DNA of 34,187 bases from Arcobacter sp. CECT 8985 (GCF_004116495.1 NZ_PDKC01000028.1:1-34187); one strand, 5' to 3'; counted from the first letter of the stretch, positions 15,775-25,495 are shown. Notes: generated by a model not told the origin, from the sequence alone. Numbers and translations: made by a program.

Positions 15775-16719
15775 ATGAAGAAACTTGCTACAGCTGCTAT
15801 TATAGGAGCATTAACACTTCCAGCATTTGCTGCAGAATTTATTACTATTGGTACAGGTGGAGTTACAGGTACATATTACCCAACAGGTGGGGCTATTTGT
15901 AGACTAGTAAACCAATATAAAAAAGAGAGTAAAATTAGATGTTCTGTAGAATCTACTGGTGGTTCTGTATATAATATCAATACATTAAAAAACGGTGAGT
16001 TAGATTTTGGTATTGCTCAATCTGACGTTGTTTATCAAGCATCAAAAGGTACTGGTAAATATAAAGGTAAAGCAGTTAAAAAATTAAGATCTGTAATGGC
16101 AATATATCCTGAGTTATTAACTTTAGTTGCAAGAAAAGATGCAAATATCAATAAACTTATAGATATTAAAGGTAAAAGAGTTAATTTAGGAAATCCAGGT
16201 TCTGGCAATGAAGCTACTGCATTAGATTTATTTAAATATAGTAATATTAAAAAATCTGATTTAGCATTAGCAGGTGCATTAAAAGCTTCAGAAATGCCTG
16301 ATGCATTAAGAGATAATAAAATAGATGCATACTTCTATATGGTTGGACACCCAACTGCAAATATTAAAGATGCTTCAAATTCTGTTGATGTAAAAATTGT
16401 TCCTTTAGAAGGTAAAAATGTTGATAAACTAATCAAAACTCACCCTTACTTTGCAAAAGCAGACGTTCCTGGTGGAATTTATAAAGGTAATGATAAACCA
16501 ATTCCTACATTTGGTGTAAAAGCTGTATTAGTTACTACTACTGATGTAAGTGAAAAAGCTGTTTATACAGTTGTTAAAGCAATTTTAGAAAACTTTGATA
16601 CATTCAAAAAATTACATCCAGCATATGCTAACATTACTAAAAAATCATTATTAGATGGTTTAAGTGCTCCTTTACATGAAGGTGCTAAAAAATACTTCAA
16701 AGAAGCAGGTCTATTATAA
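15775..16719 (+). CDS. TAXI family TRAP transporter solute-binding protein
   Basis: The 314-residue protein has a signal peptide (MKKLATAAIIGALTLPAFA, 1-19) and the TAXI family N-terminus IGTGGVTGTYYPTGGAI, then QSDVVYQA and the GKRVNLGNPGSGNEATA block. It should bind an organic acid or amino acid in the periplasm and pass it to the permease encoded next. TAXI proteins have been tied to glutamate and other carboxylates, but the ligand here cannot be assigned. The ribosome binding site (AAGGAG) is the strongest in the window, in keeping with the high level needed for a binding protein. Confidence 0.93.
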   Translation: MKKLATAAIIGALTLPAFAAEFITIGTGGVTGTYYPTGGAICRLVNQYKKESKIRCSVESTGGSVYNINTLKNGELDFGIAQSDVVYQASKGTGKYKGKAVKKLRSVMAIYPELLTLVARKDANINKLIDIKGKRVNLGNPGSGNEATALDLFKYSNIKKSDLALAGALKASEMPDALRDNKIDAYFYMVGHPTANIKDASNSVDVKIVPLEGKNVDKLIKTHPYFAKADVPGGIYKGNDKPIPTFGVKAVLVTTTDVSEKAVYTVVKAILENFDTFKKLHPAYANITKKSLLDGLSAPLHEGAKKYFKEAGLL

Positions 16720-16725
16720 TAGAAA

Positions 16726-16752
16726 TTTTCGAAAGCTTTATGCTTTCGAAAA
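16726..16752 (+). other. Intercistronic hairpin between binding protein and permease
   Basis: TTTTCGAAAGC (16726-16736) pairs perfectly with GCTTTCGAAAA (16742-16752) around TTTAT, an 11-bp stem. It is followed by CTACATTTTG, not a T run. It may protect the upstream mRNA or partly terminate, giving more binding protein than permease. Confidence 0.65.
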
Positions 16753-16829
16753 CTACATTTTGTCATATTTCATTTAAATTATTCATACTTGTATGAACTA
16801 TGACAACATTAAATTAATAAGGTATTTAT

Positions 16830-18950
16830 ATGATAGAAAAAGATAAACATCATACACTCGATGAACTAGAAGTCGAGCAAGCAGATGAAACGGAAAATAT
16901 TGTAAATGATTTAGAAGGGCAAAGGGTTTTCGGAAGAGAACACTTTGAATTTTGGCTAATCTCTGCAATTGCATTGGCTTGGACACTATATCAATTATAC
17001 ATTGTAATTGAACCTGTAAATTCTACAATTTCTAGATCAATTCACTTAACTTTTGCATTAGTATTATCATTTTTAATATATCCAATGTTTAGAAAAAAAT
17101 ATTTTTTACAAAAGATTAGATGGTTTGGATATACATTTGCAACTTTAGGTCTTTGTACAGCTGGATATATAGCATTTTTCTATAATGATTTGGCATTAAG
17201 ACCAGGTGATTATAATATAATTGATATTACAGTTGCAGTTTTCGGTATGCTAATTTTATTAGAAGCAGGAAGAAGAGTTTTAGGTTTTGCTCTAAGTTTA
17301 ATTGCTATTGTTTTCTTAGCATATGATGTTTTAGGACCTTATATGCCTGAATTAATTATTCATAAAGGTGCTAGTTTAAATAAACTTGCAGGACATATGT
17401 TTTTAACAACTGAAGGTATATTTGGTGTACCATTAGGTGTTTCTACTGGGTTTGTATTTTTATTTGTACTTTTTGGATCTTTATTAGATAAAGCTGGTGC
17501 TGGAGAATATTTTATTAATTTAGCATTTGCTTTACTTGGCAAATATAGAGGTGGTCCAGCAAAAGCTTCTGTTGTGGCATCTGGATTTACTGGTATTATG
17601 AGTGGTTCTTCTATTGCAAATACTGTTACAACTGGTACTTTTACAATTCCTTTGATGAAAAAAACTGGATTTAGACCAGAACAAGCGGGAGCAGTTGAAG
17701 TTGCTGCTTCTACAAATGGACAATTAATGCCTCCTGTTATGGGTGCTGCTGCGTTCATTATTGCAGAATTTCTGGCACTTAGTTATACTGATGTAATTTA
17801 TGCAGCATTTATTCCTGCATTTGTTTCATATTTTGCACTATTTTATATAGTTCACTTAGAAGCATTAAAATTAGGATTAAAAGGTGCAAAAAAAGAGGAT
17901 TTACCTCCAAAATTTCAAACTTTTATAAAAGGTATTCACTATTTAGTTCCTATTTTCTTCTTACTTTATACCTTAATGATTTTAAGAGAAAGTGCAGCAA
18001 GTGCTGCTTTTAACGCAATTTCATTACTTATGGTACTTATGATTGTTCAACATCCTTTTAGAGCTATTTTATATAAACAAAAGATAACTAAAGAGGTTTG
18101 GGTAAGTGGATTTGTAGATATTTTAGCTGGATTTATTAGTGGAGCTAAAAATATGATTCCTATTGCAGTTGCTACTGCACTTGCTGGTATTGTTGTTGGT
18201 TCAATTACATTAACTGGACTTGGTCAAGTATTATTAGAAGTAATTGAGACTATTTCAGGTGGAAATATATTTATTATTTTATTACTTGCTGCATTTGTAT
18301 CTTTAATCTTAGGAATGGGATTACCAACTACTGCAAACTATATTGTAATGGCATCATTAACAGCACCAGTGATTTTATCACTTGCACATGATAATGGATA
18401 TTTAATCCCATCAATTGCAGCACACCTATTTGTATTCTATTTTGGTATTCTAGCAGATGATACACCACCTGTTGGACTTGCTGCGTATGCTGCTGCTGGT
18501 ATTGCAAAAGCAGACCCAATTAAAACTGGTATTCAAGGATTTAAATATGATATAAGAACAGCAATTTTACCATTTATGTTCTTCTTTAATCCAGATTTAT
18601 TATTAATTTCTGGAGTTGATGCATTAAATCCAGCAGATCCTCATGGATGGATTTGGATTACTAATCCATTTAGAATAGCAGAAATTTTTACAACTGCATT
18701 TATTGGAATGATGGCATTCTCATGCTTTACACAAGGTTATTTTGTTACATGGACAAATATAATTGAGAGATTACTTTTCTTAGTTGTTGTTCCATTTATG
18801 TTCTTACCTGAACTTATGGCAAAACATTTATCTTTACCTACATATCACTTATCTTATATGATTGGTATTGGATTATTTGTATTAATTTATATATTCCAAA
18901 AAGCTAAATTAAAAGCTAATAATACTTCAAAATACGAAGTTGAGATATAA
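16830..18950 (+). CDS. TRAP transporter fused permease (small plus large subunit)
   Basis: The 706-residue protein joins the four-helix small subunit and the twelve-helix large subunit of a TRAP transporter, the usual form in TAXI systems. After a charged 40-residue N-terminus come helices from about 43, then the large-subunit blocks GFTGIMSGSSIANTVTTG, ASTNGQLMPPVMGAAAFI, GMGLPTTANYIVMA and DDTPPVGLAAYAAAGIA. These polar, glycine-rich segments form the transport core. Uptake is driven by a sodium or proton gradient. It follows the binding protein gene by 110 bases with an RNA hairpin between, and has AAGG before the ATG. A bidirectional terminator follows. Confidence 0.95.
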   Translation: MIEKDKHHTLDELEVEQADETENIVNDLEGQRVFGREHFEFWLISAIALAWTLYQLYIVIEPVNSTISRSIHLTFALVLSFLIYPMFRKKYFLQKIRWFGYTFATLGLCTAGYIAFFYNDLALRPGDYNIIDITVAVFGMLILLEAGRRVLGFALSLIAIVFLAYDVLGPYMPELIIHKGASLNKLAGHMFLTTEGIFGVPLGVSTGFVFLFVLFGSLLDKAGAGEYFINLAFALLGKYRGGPAKASVVASGFTGIMSGSSIANTVTTGTFTIPLMKKTGFRPEQAGAVEVAASTNGQLMPPVMGAAAFIIAEFLALSYTDVIYAAFIPAFVSYFALFYIVHLEALKLGLKGAKKEDLPPKFQTFIKGIHYLVPIFFLLYTLMILRESAASAAFNAISLLMVLMIVQHPFRAILYKQKITKEVWVSGFVDILAGFISGAKNMIPIAVATALAGIVVGSITLTGLGQVLLEVIETISGGNIFIILLLAAFVSLILGMGLPTTANYIVMASLTAPVILSLAHDNGYLIPSIAAHLFVFYFGILADDTPPVGLAAYAAAGIAKADPIKTGIQGFKYDIRTAILPFMFFFNPDLLLISGVDALNPADPHGWIWITNPFRIAEIFTTAFIGMMAFSCFTQGYFVTWTNIIERLLFLVVVPFMFLPELMAKHLSLPTYHLSYMIGIGLFVLIYIFQKAKLKANNTSKYEVEI

Positions 18951-18951
18951 A

Positions 18952-18982
18952 AATAAAAAGCGTAATTTGCGCTTTTTATTTA
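18952..18982 (+). terminator. Bidirectional terminator between TRAP permease and response regulator
   Basis: AATAAAAAGCG (18952-18962) pairs with CGCTTTTTATT (18970-18980), an 11-bp stem with a 7-base loop and T-rich 3' side on both strands. It overlaps the stop codon of the converging response regulator gene (18976-18978). Confidence 0.75.
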
Positions 18983-19692
18983 ATAAAAGGTTTTTCGATT
19001 ATATATCCATAACCTTTGTGAGAAACAATAAAATCTTCATCTTTAACTTTATCTTTTAATCTTTTCATAACTGTTCTAAAAGCAGAATCATTAGTATGAA
19101 TATCGTTCCAAACTAATTTTTTAAATGTTTCTACTGAAACCACTTCACCAAAATTATCAATAAGTACTGATAAAATATCTGATTCTTTTTTTGATAACTT
19201 AACTATTTTTTCTTGATTATATAATTTATCATTTGCTTTATTATATGTATAAGTTTTATTTATTGTGATAAAATTATCAATTTTATACTCTTTTTTATCA
19301 GCAAGAACTTCATTCTTTGCTTTTTGAAGCATCTCCATCATATTATCTATATTTAAAGGTTTAACAAAATATCCAAGAACTCTAAGATTAATTAATTTTA
19401 ATAAATCATCTTCATTTTTATGTGCACTAACTATTATGAATCTTTGATTTGAAACTAAACTCAAAATATCATCAATCATTTCAATACCATTTTTATTTGG
19501 CATTTTTATATCTGTGAGGACTAAATCAAATGATTTATTTAAATTATAATTTTCTTTAAATTTCTTACTGCCCTCTTCTCCATCACAAGCAACTACTACT
19601 TCATCAAAAATTGTATTTAAATAAAAAGATAAAGTTTTTCTTGCTAACTCTTCATCTTCAACTAATAGAACTCTTGTATTCATATTATTCAT
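18976..19692 (-). CDS. OmpR/PhoB-like response regulator
   Basis: The 238-residue protein has a receiver domain (LLVEDEELA near the start, phosphorylated D61 in VLTDIKMP, S89 in IIVSAHK and K111 in GYFVKPL) and a C-terminal winged-helix DNA-binding domain (VKLSKKESDILSVL, then VWNDIHTNDSAFRTVMKRLKDK and HKGYGYII). It should regulate transcription when phosphorylated by the kinase encoded just upstream. The start could be M1 or M4; GGAAG eight bases before the first ATG favours M1. A TATAAT on the minus strand 21 bases before the ATG may give it a promoter of its own. The target is unknown; the adjacent TRAP operon is a candidate. Confidence 0.92.
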   Translation of the reverse strand: MNNMNTRVLLVEDEELARKTLSFYLNTIFDEVVVACDGEEGSKKFKENYNLNKSFDLVLTDIKMPNKNGIEMIDDILSLVSNQRFIIVSAHKNEDDLLKLINLRVLGYFVKPLNIDNMMEMLQKAKNEVLADKKEYKIDNFITINKTYTYNKANDKLYNQEKIVKLSKKESDILSVLIDNFGEVVSVETFKKLVWNDIHTNDSAFRTVMKRLKDKVKDEDFIVSHKGYGYIIEKPFIK

Positions 19693-19712
19693 TTTTATCT
19701 TCCTAATACTAT

Positions 19713-19718
19713 ATTATA
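19713..19718 (-). promoter_or_regulatory. Candidate -10 box for the response regulator gene
   Basis: The minus strand reads TATAAT in the 61-base gap between the kinase and regulator genes, with no clear -35 box. It suggests that the regulator can be transcribed separately from the kinase. Confidence 0.35.
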
Positions 19719-19753
19719 TTTTGAGATTAAAATAATAATAACAAATTTGCTCT

Positions 19754-22318
19754 TTAAATTGGTAAAATAATTGTAAATTTAACACCATTGTTTATATTTT
19801 CTACGTATATTTGTCCATTCATGTTCTTTTCTATAATTGTTTTTGCCATATAAAGTCCAATACCTGTTCCTTGGTATTCAAACTTTGTTGTAAAATAAGG
19901 TTCAAACATTCTATCTAAAACTTCATCTTCAACTTCACCACAATTATTACTTAGTTCGATCATTACATCTTTTTGTCTCAATGTAACATTTATATCCAAT
20001 GTAGGAGAGAAACTCTGTTCTTTTAACTTGATAATTGCTGCTTCACTTGCATTATTTAAAATATTTACAATAACTTGTTGAAATTCATTTTGGAAACCAA
20101 AAATATCTTTTTTGTCTCCTGAGATATTTACATTTATATTTGCTTTTTCAATCTGACCTTTAACAATTTTTATGCACCCTTCAATTGAACTTTTTAAATC
20201 AAAAGTCTCTTTTTCTTTTGTTGGTTTATAAAAGTTTCTAAAATCATCAATTGTTTGAGACATATAATCAATTTGCACTTTTGCACTTTTTATTGATTCA
20301 TTCAACTCTTCTTGAGTAAATTTACCATAATTATCCCTAATAAAATAAACAAGTAAATTGATGTTATTTAATGGTTGTCTCCATTGATGTGCAATACTTC
20401 CTAAGACTTCTCCCATAGATGCTAATTTATTTTGATGTGCAAGCATTCTATCTTTTTGGACATTTTTTTCAACTTCATTTGCAATTTTTTGTTTTAACTC
20501 TTCTTCTGTTAATTTCATTCTTGTTATATCATTAATATAACCATATAAATGAGTAACCTTACCAAAGTGATCTTTTAATAAAATTGTTCTATTAAATACC
20601 CATCTTAAAGAACCATCTTTATCTTTAACTCTGTATATTTTTACAAAAAATTTATCATCATTTTCAATAGCTTCTTTTATCTCTTCTTTTAAAGACTCGA
20701 TATCCTCGTCATAAACCACATCAAGATAATTAATACTATTTGAAAATTCTTCAATTTCATACCCATAAGAATTAATACTTTTTGATACATAATCAACACT
20801 TAGATTCTCATCATTATTCCATTTAAAAATAACAATTCGTCCCATTTCAACAAGAACTTCAACATTATTTAATTCATCAGCCAATCTTTTTTTCTGATCA
20901 ACATCCATTGACATCATCAACATTCTATTTGATTTTTGATTATTTTTAAAAGCTTTTCCTCTTACAAAAATCCATTTATAATGATTATCTATATTTTTTA
21001 TTCTATATTCACATAAATAATGTTCTGTTTTTCCATCTATATGTTCATTAAACTTATAAATTACTTTTTGTCTATCATCTTCATGAATTAAATTTAGCCA
21101 ATCATCAAAAGTTTGTATATCTCCTCTTGTATAACCAAACATCTCTAACCATTTATTTGAAAAGAATATTTTTTTTGTATCTAAATCTATATCCCAAAGT
21201 CCATCATTAGAAGCAATAATTGCTAATTCATATCTCTCTTTCCATTTTCTATATAAGGAGTTTTTTGTTTGCAACCTTCTATTGTAACGATTAAATAGTG
21301 TATTTACAAATCTTGCAAATGCAGTTGTCATAAATATCATAAATATTGCTATACAAATAATAATAAAAATATAAAGGATAAGTTTAGTGTTATACTCTTT
21401 TTTTATTTTTGCTATTTGAGAGTATATTTTATAACTTTTTACAGAGACTAAAAATTGATATTTTCTAAAATTATAAACATCATCTTTTTTATTTTTTATA
21501 TTTATATATTTTGAAAAAACAACTCTATCATTTTTTAAAAGATTCTTTTCTGCAATCTTATGACCTTTTCCATAATAATTAAATACAGATTTGTTTTGGT
21601 AATCATAAAACCAAAAATAACTATCTTCATAAGCTTTACTTTTTGCAAGAATAGAATTAAAAATTGCTTTTCTTGTTAATACTTCCATATCATCAATTTT
21701 TGAGAATGCTACTATTATCCATTTTTTTGAAGGTATTTTTTTTGAATAACTAAGTCTAATTTTTCTTCGTTGATTATCTATCCAATATATTAAGTTTTCA
21801 TCACCCATATAAATTATATTTCTTAGCATATGTACTCTAAAATAATCGTTTTTCATTTGAGAGTTTGTTAATTCTTGAAGATGAGTAATTACTTTTTTCC
21901 CTCTTAATATTTTAAAAGTTTTATAATTAAATATTACAAATTCAATATTTTTACTCTTCTCAAACTTAGTTAATACGTTTGAAATATCTTTGTATTTTAC
22001 TTGATGATTGTTTGAGTTTAAAGCTTTTATATGTCCATTGATTTCAAATACACTTCTATTTAAAATATTTTCAATAGAATCAAAACTTGCACTTGCATTA
22101 TATTTTATATCATTTATATAAGATTTTAAAATATTTTTTGTTCTATACTTATCTTTTTGCATAAGTAGTTGTATTTGATTACTCTTTTTATAATCAAGCA
22201 CCAAAGAAACTATAACACTTGAAAGAATTGCAGTGATTATTACAAAAAGCAAAGGAGTTAATATAATATGTTTTTTTATATCACTTAAAGTATTAAATCT
22301 TTTTCTTGAAAAAAGCAT
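19754..22318 (-). CDS. Membrane sensor histidine kinase with Cache-like and two PAS domains
   Basis: The 854-residue kinase has a first membrane helix (about 17-42), a 270-residue periplasmic region resembling a double Cache sensor (YWIDNQRRKIRLSYSK, then YFWFYDYQNKSVFNYYG), a second helix (about 313-333), two PAS domains (about 360-475 and 485-600) of the PAS_3 type, a coiled segment, and the catalytic core. The phosphorylated histidine is H644 in SIAHQWRQPLNN; the ATP-binding domain shows NILNNASEA and YQGTGIGLYMAK. Its start codon overlaps the truA stop as TAATG, so translation is coupled. The partner is the regulator encoded 61 bases downstream. The signal may be a small organic ligand, as is common for Cache domains. 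Confidence 0.92.
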   Translation of the reverse strand: MLFSRKRFNTLSDIKKHIILTPLLFVIITAILSSVIVSLVLDYKKSNQIQLLMQKDKYRTKNILKSYINDIKYNASASFDSIENILNRSVFEINGHIKALNSNNHQVKYKDISNVLTKFEKSKNIEFVIFNYKTFKILRGKKVITHLQELTNSQMKNDYFRVHMLRNIIYMGDENLIYWIDNQRRKIRLSYSKKIPSKKWIIVAFSKIDDMEVLTRKAIFNSILAKSKAYEDSYFWFYDYQNKSVFNYYGKGHKIAEKNLLKNDRVVFSKYINIKNKKDDVYNFRKYQFLVSVKSYKIYSQIAKIKKEYNTKLILYIFIIICIAIFMIFMTTAFARFVNTLFNRYNRRLQTKNSLYRKWKERYELAIIASNDGLWDIDLDTKKIFFSNKWLEMFGYTRGDIQTFDDWLNLIHEDDRQKVIYKFNEHIDGKTEHYLCEYRIKNIDNHYKWIFVRGKAFKNNQKSNRMLMMSMDVDQKKRLADELNNVEVLVEMGRIVIFKWNNDENLSVDYVSKSINSYGYEIEEFSNSINYLDVVYDEDIESLKEEIKEAIENDDKFFVKIYRVKDKDGSLRWVFNRTILLKDHFGKVTHLYGYINDITRMKLTEEELKQKIANEVEKNVQKDRMLAHQNKLASMGEVLGSIAHQWRQPLNNINLLVYFIRDNYGKFTQEELNESIKSAKVQIDYMSQTIDDFRNFYKPTKEKETFDLKSSIEGCIKIVKGQIEKANINVNISGDKKDIFGFQNEFQQVIVNILNNASEAAIIKLKEQSFSPTLDINVTLRQKDVMIELSNNCGEVEDEVLDRMFEPYFTTKFEYQGTGIGLYMAKTIIEKNMNGQIYVENINNGVKFTIILPI

Positions 22319-23037
22319 TAATAATATACCCTAGCTAAATACAAGCCATATGGGCTTGCTGGTGTTTTATATATATGTTTTTTTTTCTTTAGTTGTAAAA
22401 GTAAATCTTCTTTTGTTAATTTACCATCATTTATTTTTAATAAAAAACCAACCATTAGCCTTATTTGAGATCTTAAATATGAGTTTGCAACAAATTTAAA
22501 TACATAGATATCTTTATATTTATAAAATGAAGTATCAAAGATTTCTCTTACTAGATTCTCTTTTGCACTTCCTTTTTTATGAAAATATTCAAAATCATGA
22601 ATTCCAATAAATAGCTTTATTGCCTCTTTAATTTTATTTTCATCTATATTATCAATTGCTGTTAAATATTTAGAATTAAAAGCAGTTGGTTTTGTTGTTA
22701 AAACATATCTATAAACTCTTTTTTTTGCATGAAATCTTGAATGAAATTCATCACTAACAAAATTTATTTTATTTACCCTAATAGATAAAGGAAGATGTCT
22801 ATTTAAAATCTGTTTTAATTTGTCTAAATTAGTCCAATAATCTGGCAATACTGCATTAAAAACTTGACCTGTTGCATGAACATCTTTATCAGTTCTTCCA
22901 CTTAGAATTATTTTACTATTAATATTAATTACTTTAAAAACTTCTAAAATTTTATCTTCAACACTCAACCCATTTGGCTGGGTTTGAGAACCTTGGTAAA
23001 GTGAACCATCATAAGATATTACAAATTTTGTATTCAT
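22318..23037 (-). CDS. truA: tRNA pseudouridine synthase A
   Basis: TruA makes pseudouridine at positions 38-40 in the anticodon arm of tRNAs. The 239-residue protein carries the catalytic motif SGRTDKDVHATGQ with nucleophile D50, and the downstream FHSRFHAKKRVYRY and FVANSYLRSQIRLMVG blocks. The usual motif is GRTDxGVHA; here an aspartate replaces the glycine, but the catalytic residue is intact. It lies one base after the LptF/G-family gene and overlaps the kinase start by one base. Confidence 0.95.
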   Translation of the reverse strand: MNTKFVISYDGSLYQGSQTQPNGLSVEDKILEVFKVININSKIILSGRTDKDVHATGQVFNAVLPDYWTNLDKLKQILNRHLPLSIRVNKINFVSDEFHSRFHAKKRVYRYVLTTKPTAFNSKYLTAIDNIDENKIKEAIKLFIGIHDFEYFHKKGSAKENLVREIFDTSFYKYKDIYVFKFVANSYLRSQIRLMVGFLLKINDGKLTKEDLLLQLKKKKHIYKTPASPYGLYLARVYY

Positions 23038-23038
23038 T

Positions 23039-24055
23039 TTAATATAATTTTTTTGTCATTTTTGAATATAAATAATATGTACCTAAAATCCAAATAGGAG
23101 GAGCAATAAATAAAGAGTATAACTCTACATTTTTTGTAAGGTATTTTATAATTACATAGTAAATTACCACAGCAATTAAAGATAACCCAACTGCCCTATT
23201 TTTTTCATATCTTGGATTATAGTATCCAAATGCAGCAACTAAAAATAGTGAAATCAATGGAAATATTGATGTCAAAATATAAAAAGTAAAATCATCAATA
23301 TCTTTGCCATTTGATAAATAATATTTCCAATAATCATATGATGTTGTAAATTTATACTCATTTTTATTAGTTATCGAATCATTTATAACCATTGTTTTAT
23401 AATCAATTTGATTTAATTCATTAGGTTCGATATAAAATGCTTTCCCCTTTATTAAAATAAAGTTCAAATCTCCATCATCATTTTTTAATACTGCTTTATC
23501 AGAAATAATAAACTGATCAAGATTGTTTTGTGTTTTAAATAGTTTTACATTTTTATATTTTTTTCCATTTTTTTCATCTATATAAATTAGCCAATCACCA
23601 AATTTTTGTCCAAACTCAGAAGCTTTAATATTGAAATTTGCCTCTTTTTGTTTCTTTTGTAAAAAAGTATCCATTAAATATTTTGTCTTTGGAATTAAAC
23701 CAACTGAAACAATCATTAAAGCAATTGATAAAAAAAGTGTTGGAAGAAAAAATATTTTTAAAATTTTCAAAGGGTTAAGTCCAAAAGATGTAATTACTAT
23801 TAATTCATATTCACTAGATAGTTTAGCAAGTGTAATAACTAATGAAATAAAAAAAGATATTGGCATTGTAAAAAATATGATTTTAGGCATATTATATGCA
23901 TACAATTTTAAAAGTTCATATGCATCAATTGTAATTACTGATGTTAAAGATGCAATTTTCACTAAAAAGATAATTGAAGTGATAAAATATAAACCTAAAA
24001 AAATAGGTAAAAAGGATATTGATAGTTGTGAATACAAATAACTTTTTATTTTCAA
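23039..24055 (-). CDS. LptF/LptG family permease (YjgP/YjgQ)
   Basis: Proteins of this family form the inner-membrane part of the LptB2FG exporter that extracts LPS toward the outer membrane. The 338-residue protein has the typical layout: membrane helices at about 12-35, 55-75 and 100-122, a periplasmic beta-rich domain (about 135-250), and three C-terminal helices. The FTMPISFFISLVITLAKLSSEYE segment is characteristic of the coupling-helix region. The start is TTG at 24055, overlapping the previous stop as TTGA, with AAAGG at a good distance. I cannot decide between LptF and LptG from this alone; its partner is not in the window. Confidence 0.88.
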   Translation of the reverse strand: MKIKSYLYSQLSISFLPIFLGLYFITSIIFLVKIASLTSVITIDAYELLKLYAYNMPKIIFFTMPISFFISLVITLAKLSSEYELIVITSFGLNPLKILKIFFLPTLFLSIALMIVSVGLIPKTKYLMDTFLQKKQKEANFNIKASEFGQKFGDWLIYIDEKNGKKYKNVKLFKTQNNLDQFIISDKAVLKNDDGDLNFILIKGKAFYIEPNELNQIDYKTMVINDSITNKNEYKFTTSYDYWKYYLSNGKDIDDFTFYILTSIFPLISLFLVAAFGYYNPRYEKNRAVGLSLIAVVIYYVIIKYLTKNVELYSLFIAPPIWILGTYYLYSKMTKKLY

Positions 24056-24840
24056 GAAAAAACCTTTGATGATATATTAATAAAAAACTCAAATAAAAAT
24101 CCTAGAACTAAAAAAGGAATAAAAGGTATTTGAGTATCTTTTTTTAAAATTAAATTATAAATTGATGGTATTATAGCAAAAATTCCCGCTAAAAATATAG
24201 CTACAATTCCTGCTTTTAATCCTAAAATAACTCCAATTAAAGCAACAATAGGAATATCCCCTTCACCTAAAGCTTTTTGAGTCTTTAAAGTTTCATCATT
24301 TAAAATATAGGATTTTATATTTTGTACATAAAAACTAAGAATAAAATCTAATAAAATAAAAAAGCCTGCAAAAATTGATGCATTTTTAAAAGATTCTAAA
24401 AAAGGATAATTTGTACAAAAAAATGATATTAAAAATGCAAGTAACAATAAATAATCAGGTACAGCTTTATACTCAAAATCAATAAATGACAATACTATTA
24501 AAATATAAAATAATAAAGAAAACAATATAAAATCAACAGAAAAAGAGAATTGTAAAAAAAGAAGAATACTTAATAATCCACACATAAATTCAACAGTGAA
24601 ATATAAATAAGAAATAGAAACTTTACATGAAGAACACTTTGCTTTCAAAAACAAGTATGAAAGTAAAGGAATATTTTCATACCAGCTTATTGGGTGTGAA
24701 CATTTTGGACAAGTTGAGTTTATTAATAAAGAGACCCTTTTAGGTAATCTATAAATTAATACATTTAAAAATGAACCAAAAACAACTCCAATAATAAAAC
24801 TAAATACCACCAAATCGTCTCTCTCTATTTCTATAATCAC
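24052..24840 (-). CDS. Prepilin peptidase (A24 aspartic protease)
   Basis: The enzyme cleaves the leader of type IV pilin-like proteins and may methylate the new N-terminus. The protein shows GSFLNVLIYRLP, the CPKC...CSSC cysteine pairs of the cytoplasmic loop (with HPISWYENIPLLSYL), and both catalytic aspartates in SFIDFEYKAVPD and GEGDIP, among about seven or eight membrane helices. The start is uncertain: the open frame begins with GTG at 24840, overlapping uppS by 41 bases, but TTG at 24813 or GTG at 24810 would leave the usual 10-15 residues before GSFLNV. No pilin genes are in the window, so its substrates are encoded elsewhere. Confidence 0.88.
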   Translation of the reverse strand: MIIEIERDDLVVFSFIIGVVFGSFLNVLIYRLPKRVSLLINSTCPKCSHPISWYENIPLLSYLFLKAKCSSCKVSISYLYFTVEFMCGLLSILLFLQFSFSVDFILFSLLFYILIVLSFIDFEYKAVPDYLLLLAFLISFFCTNYPFLESFKNASIFAGFFILLDFILSFYVQNIKSYILNDETLKTQKALGEGDIPIVALIGVILGLKAGIVAIFLAGIFAIIPSIYNLILKKDTQIPFIPFLVLGFLFEFFINISSKVFS

Positions 24841-25495
24841 TAATTATGTCATCTAATTCATTAGTAGAAAATTCTGGCCAATATGTATTTACAAAAAACA
24901 TCTCTGCATACGCATTTTGCCAAAGTAAATAATTTGAAAGTCTTACTTCACCACTTGTACGAATAAGAAGGTCAACATCAGGAAAACCTGCAGTATCTAA
25001 GCAGTTTTCAAAATTTTGTTTTGTTACATCTAAATTATTTTTATTTAACTTCTTTATAGCTCTTAATATCTCATCTTGTGAGCCATAATTTAATGCTAAT
25101 ACTTGAGTAAGCCCCGTTGCTTCTTTTGTTGCTTCTTCTGTTTTATAAATAATTTCTTGTAAAGATTTTGAAAATTTTGAAATATCACCAATTGCTTTAA
25201 ATTTTACATTATTATCTAAATATATATTTAATTCATTTTTTAAATATTTTTCTAAAAGTTTCATCAAAAATTCAATTTCTAACTTTGGTCTACTCCAATT
25301 TTCTGTTGAAAATGCATATAATGTTAAATATTTTATTCCAATATTATTACAATGTTTTGTAATTTCTCTAACTATTTTAGCACCTTCTTCATGTCCCGCA
25401 GTTCTTTTTAGGCCGCGTTCATTAGCCCATCTTCCATTTCCATCCATTATTATAGCAATGTGACTTGGTAACTGTTTTTTATTATTAATATCCAT
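24800..25495 (-). CDS. uppS: Undecaprenyl diphosphate synthase
   Basis: UppS adds isopentenyl units to farnesyl diphosphate to make the C55 carrier used for peptidoglycan and LPS assembly. The 231-residue protein has IAIIMDGNGRWA with catalytic D18, TLYAFSTENWSRP, and the C-terminal LLIRTSGEVRLSNYLLWQ and RNRERRFGG motifs. Its start overlaps the end of coaBC by 11 bases and its end overlaps the prepilin peptidase gene. The cytoplasmic enzyme works at the membrane surface. Confidence 0.96.
   Translation of the reverse strand: MDINNKKQLPSHIAIIMDGNGRWANERGLKRTAGHEEGAKIVREITKHCNNIGIKYLTLYAFSTENWSRPKLEIEFLMKLLEKYLKNELNIYLDNNVKFKAIGDISKFSKSLQEIIYKTEEATKEATGLTQVLALNYGSQDEILRAIKKLNKNNLDVTKQNFENCLDTAGFPDVDLLIRTSGEVRLSNYLLWQNAYAEMFFVNTYWPEFSTNELDDIISDYRNRERRFGGI

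Noticed and set aside
17360-17758. A 132-residue minus-strand open frame
   Set aside because: It lies wholly antisense to conserved TRAP permease blocks and has a composition rich in Pro/Asn/Thr typical of shadow frames.
23631-24041. A 136-residue plus-strand open frame
   Set aside because: It lies antisense to the LptF/G-family permease, lacks a good ribosome binding site and shows no recognisable domain.
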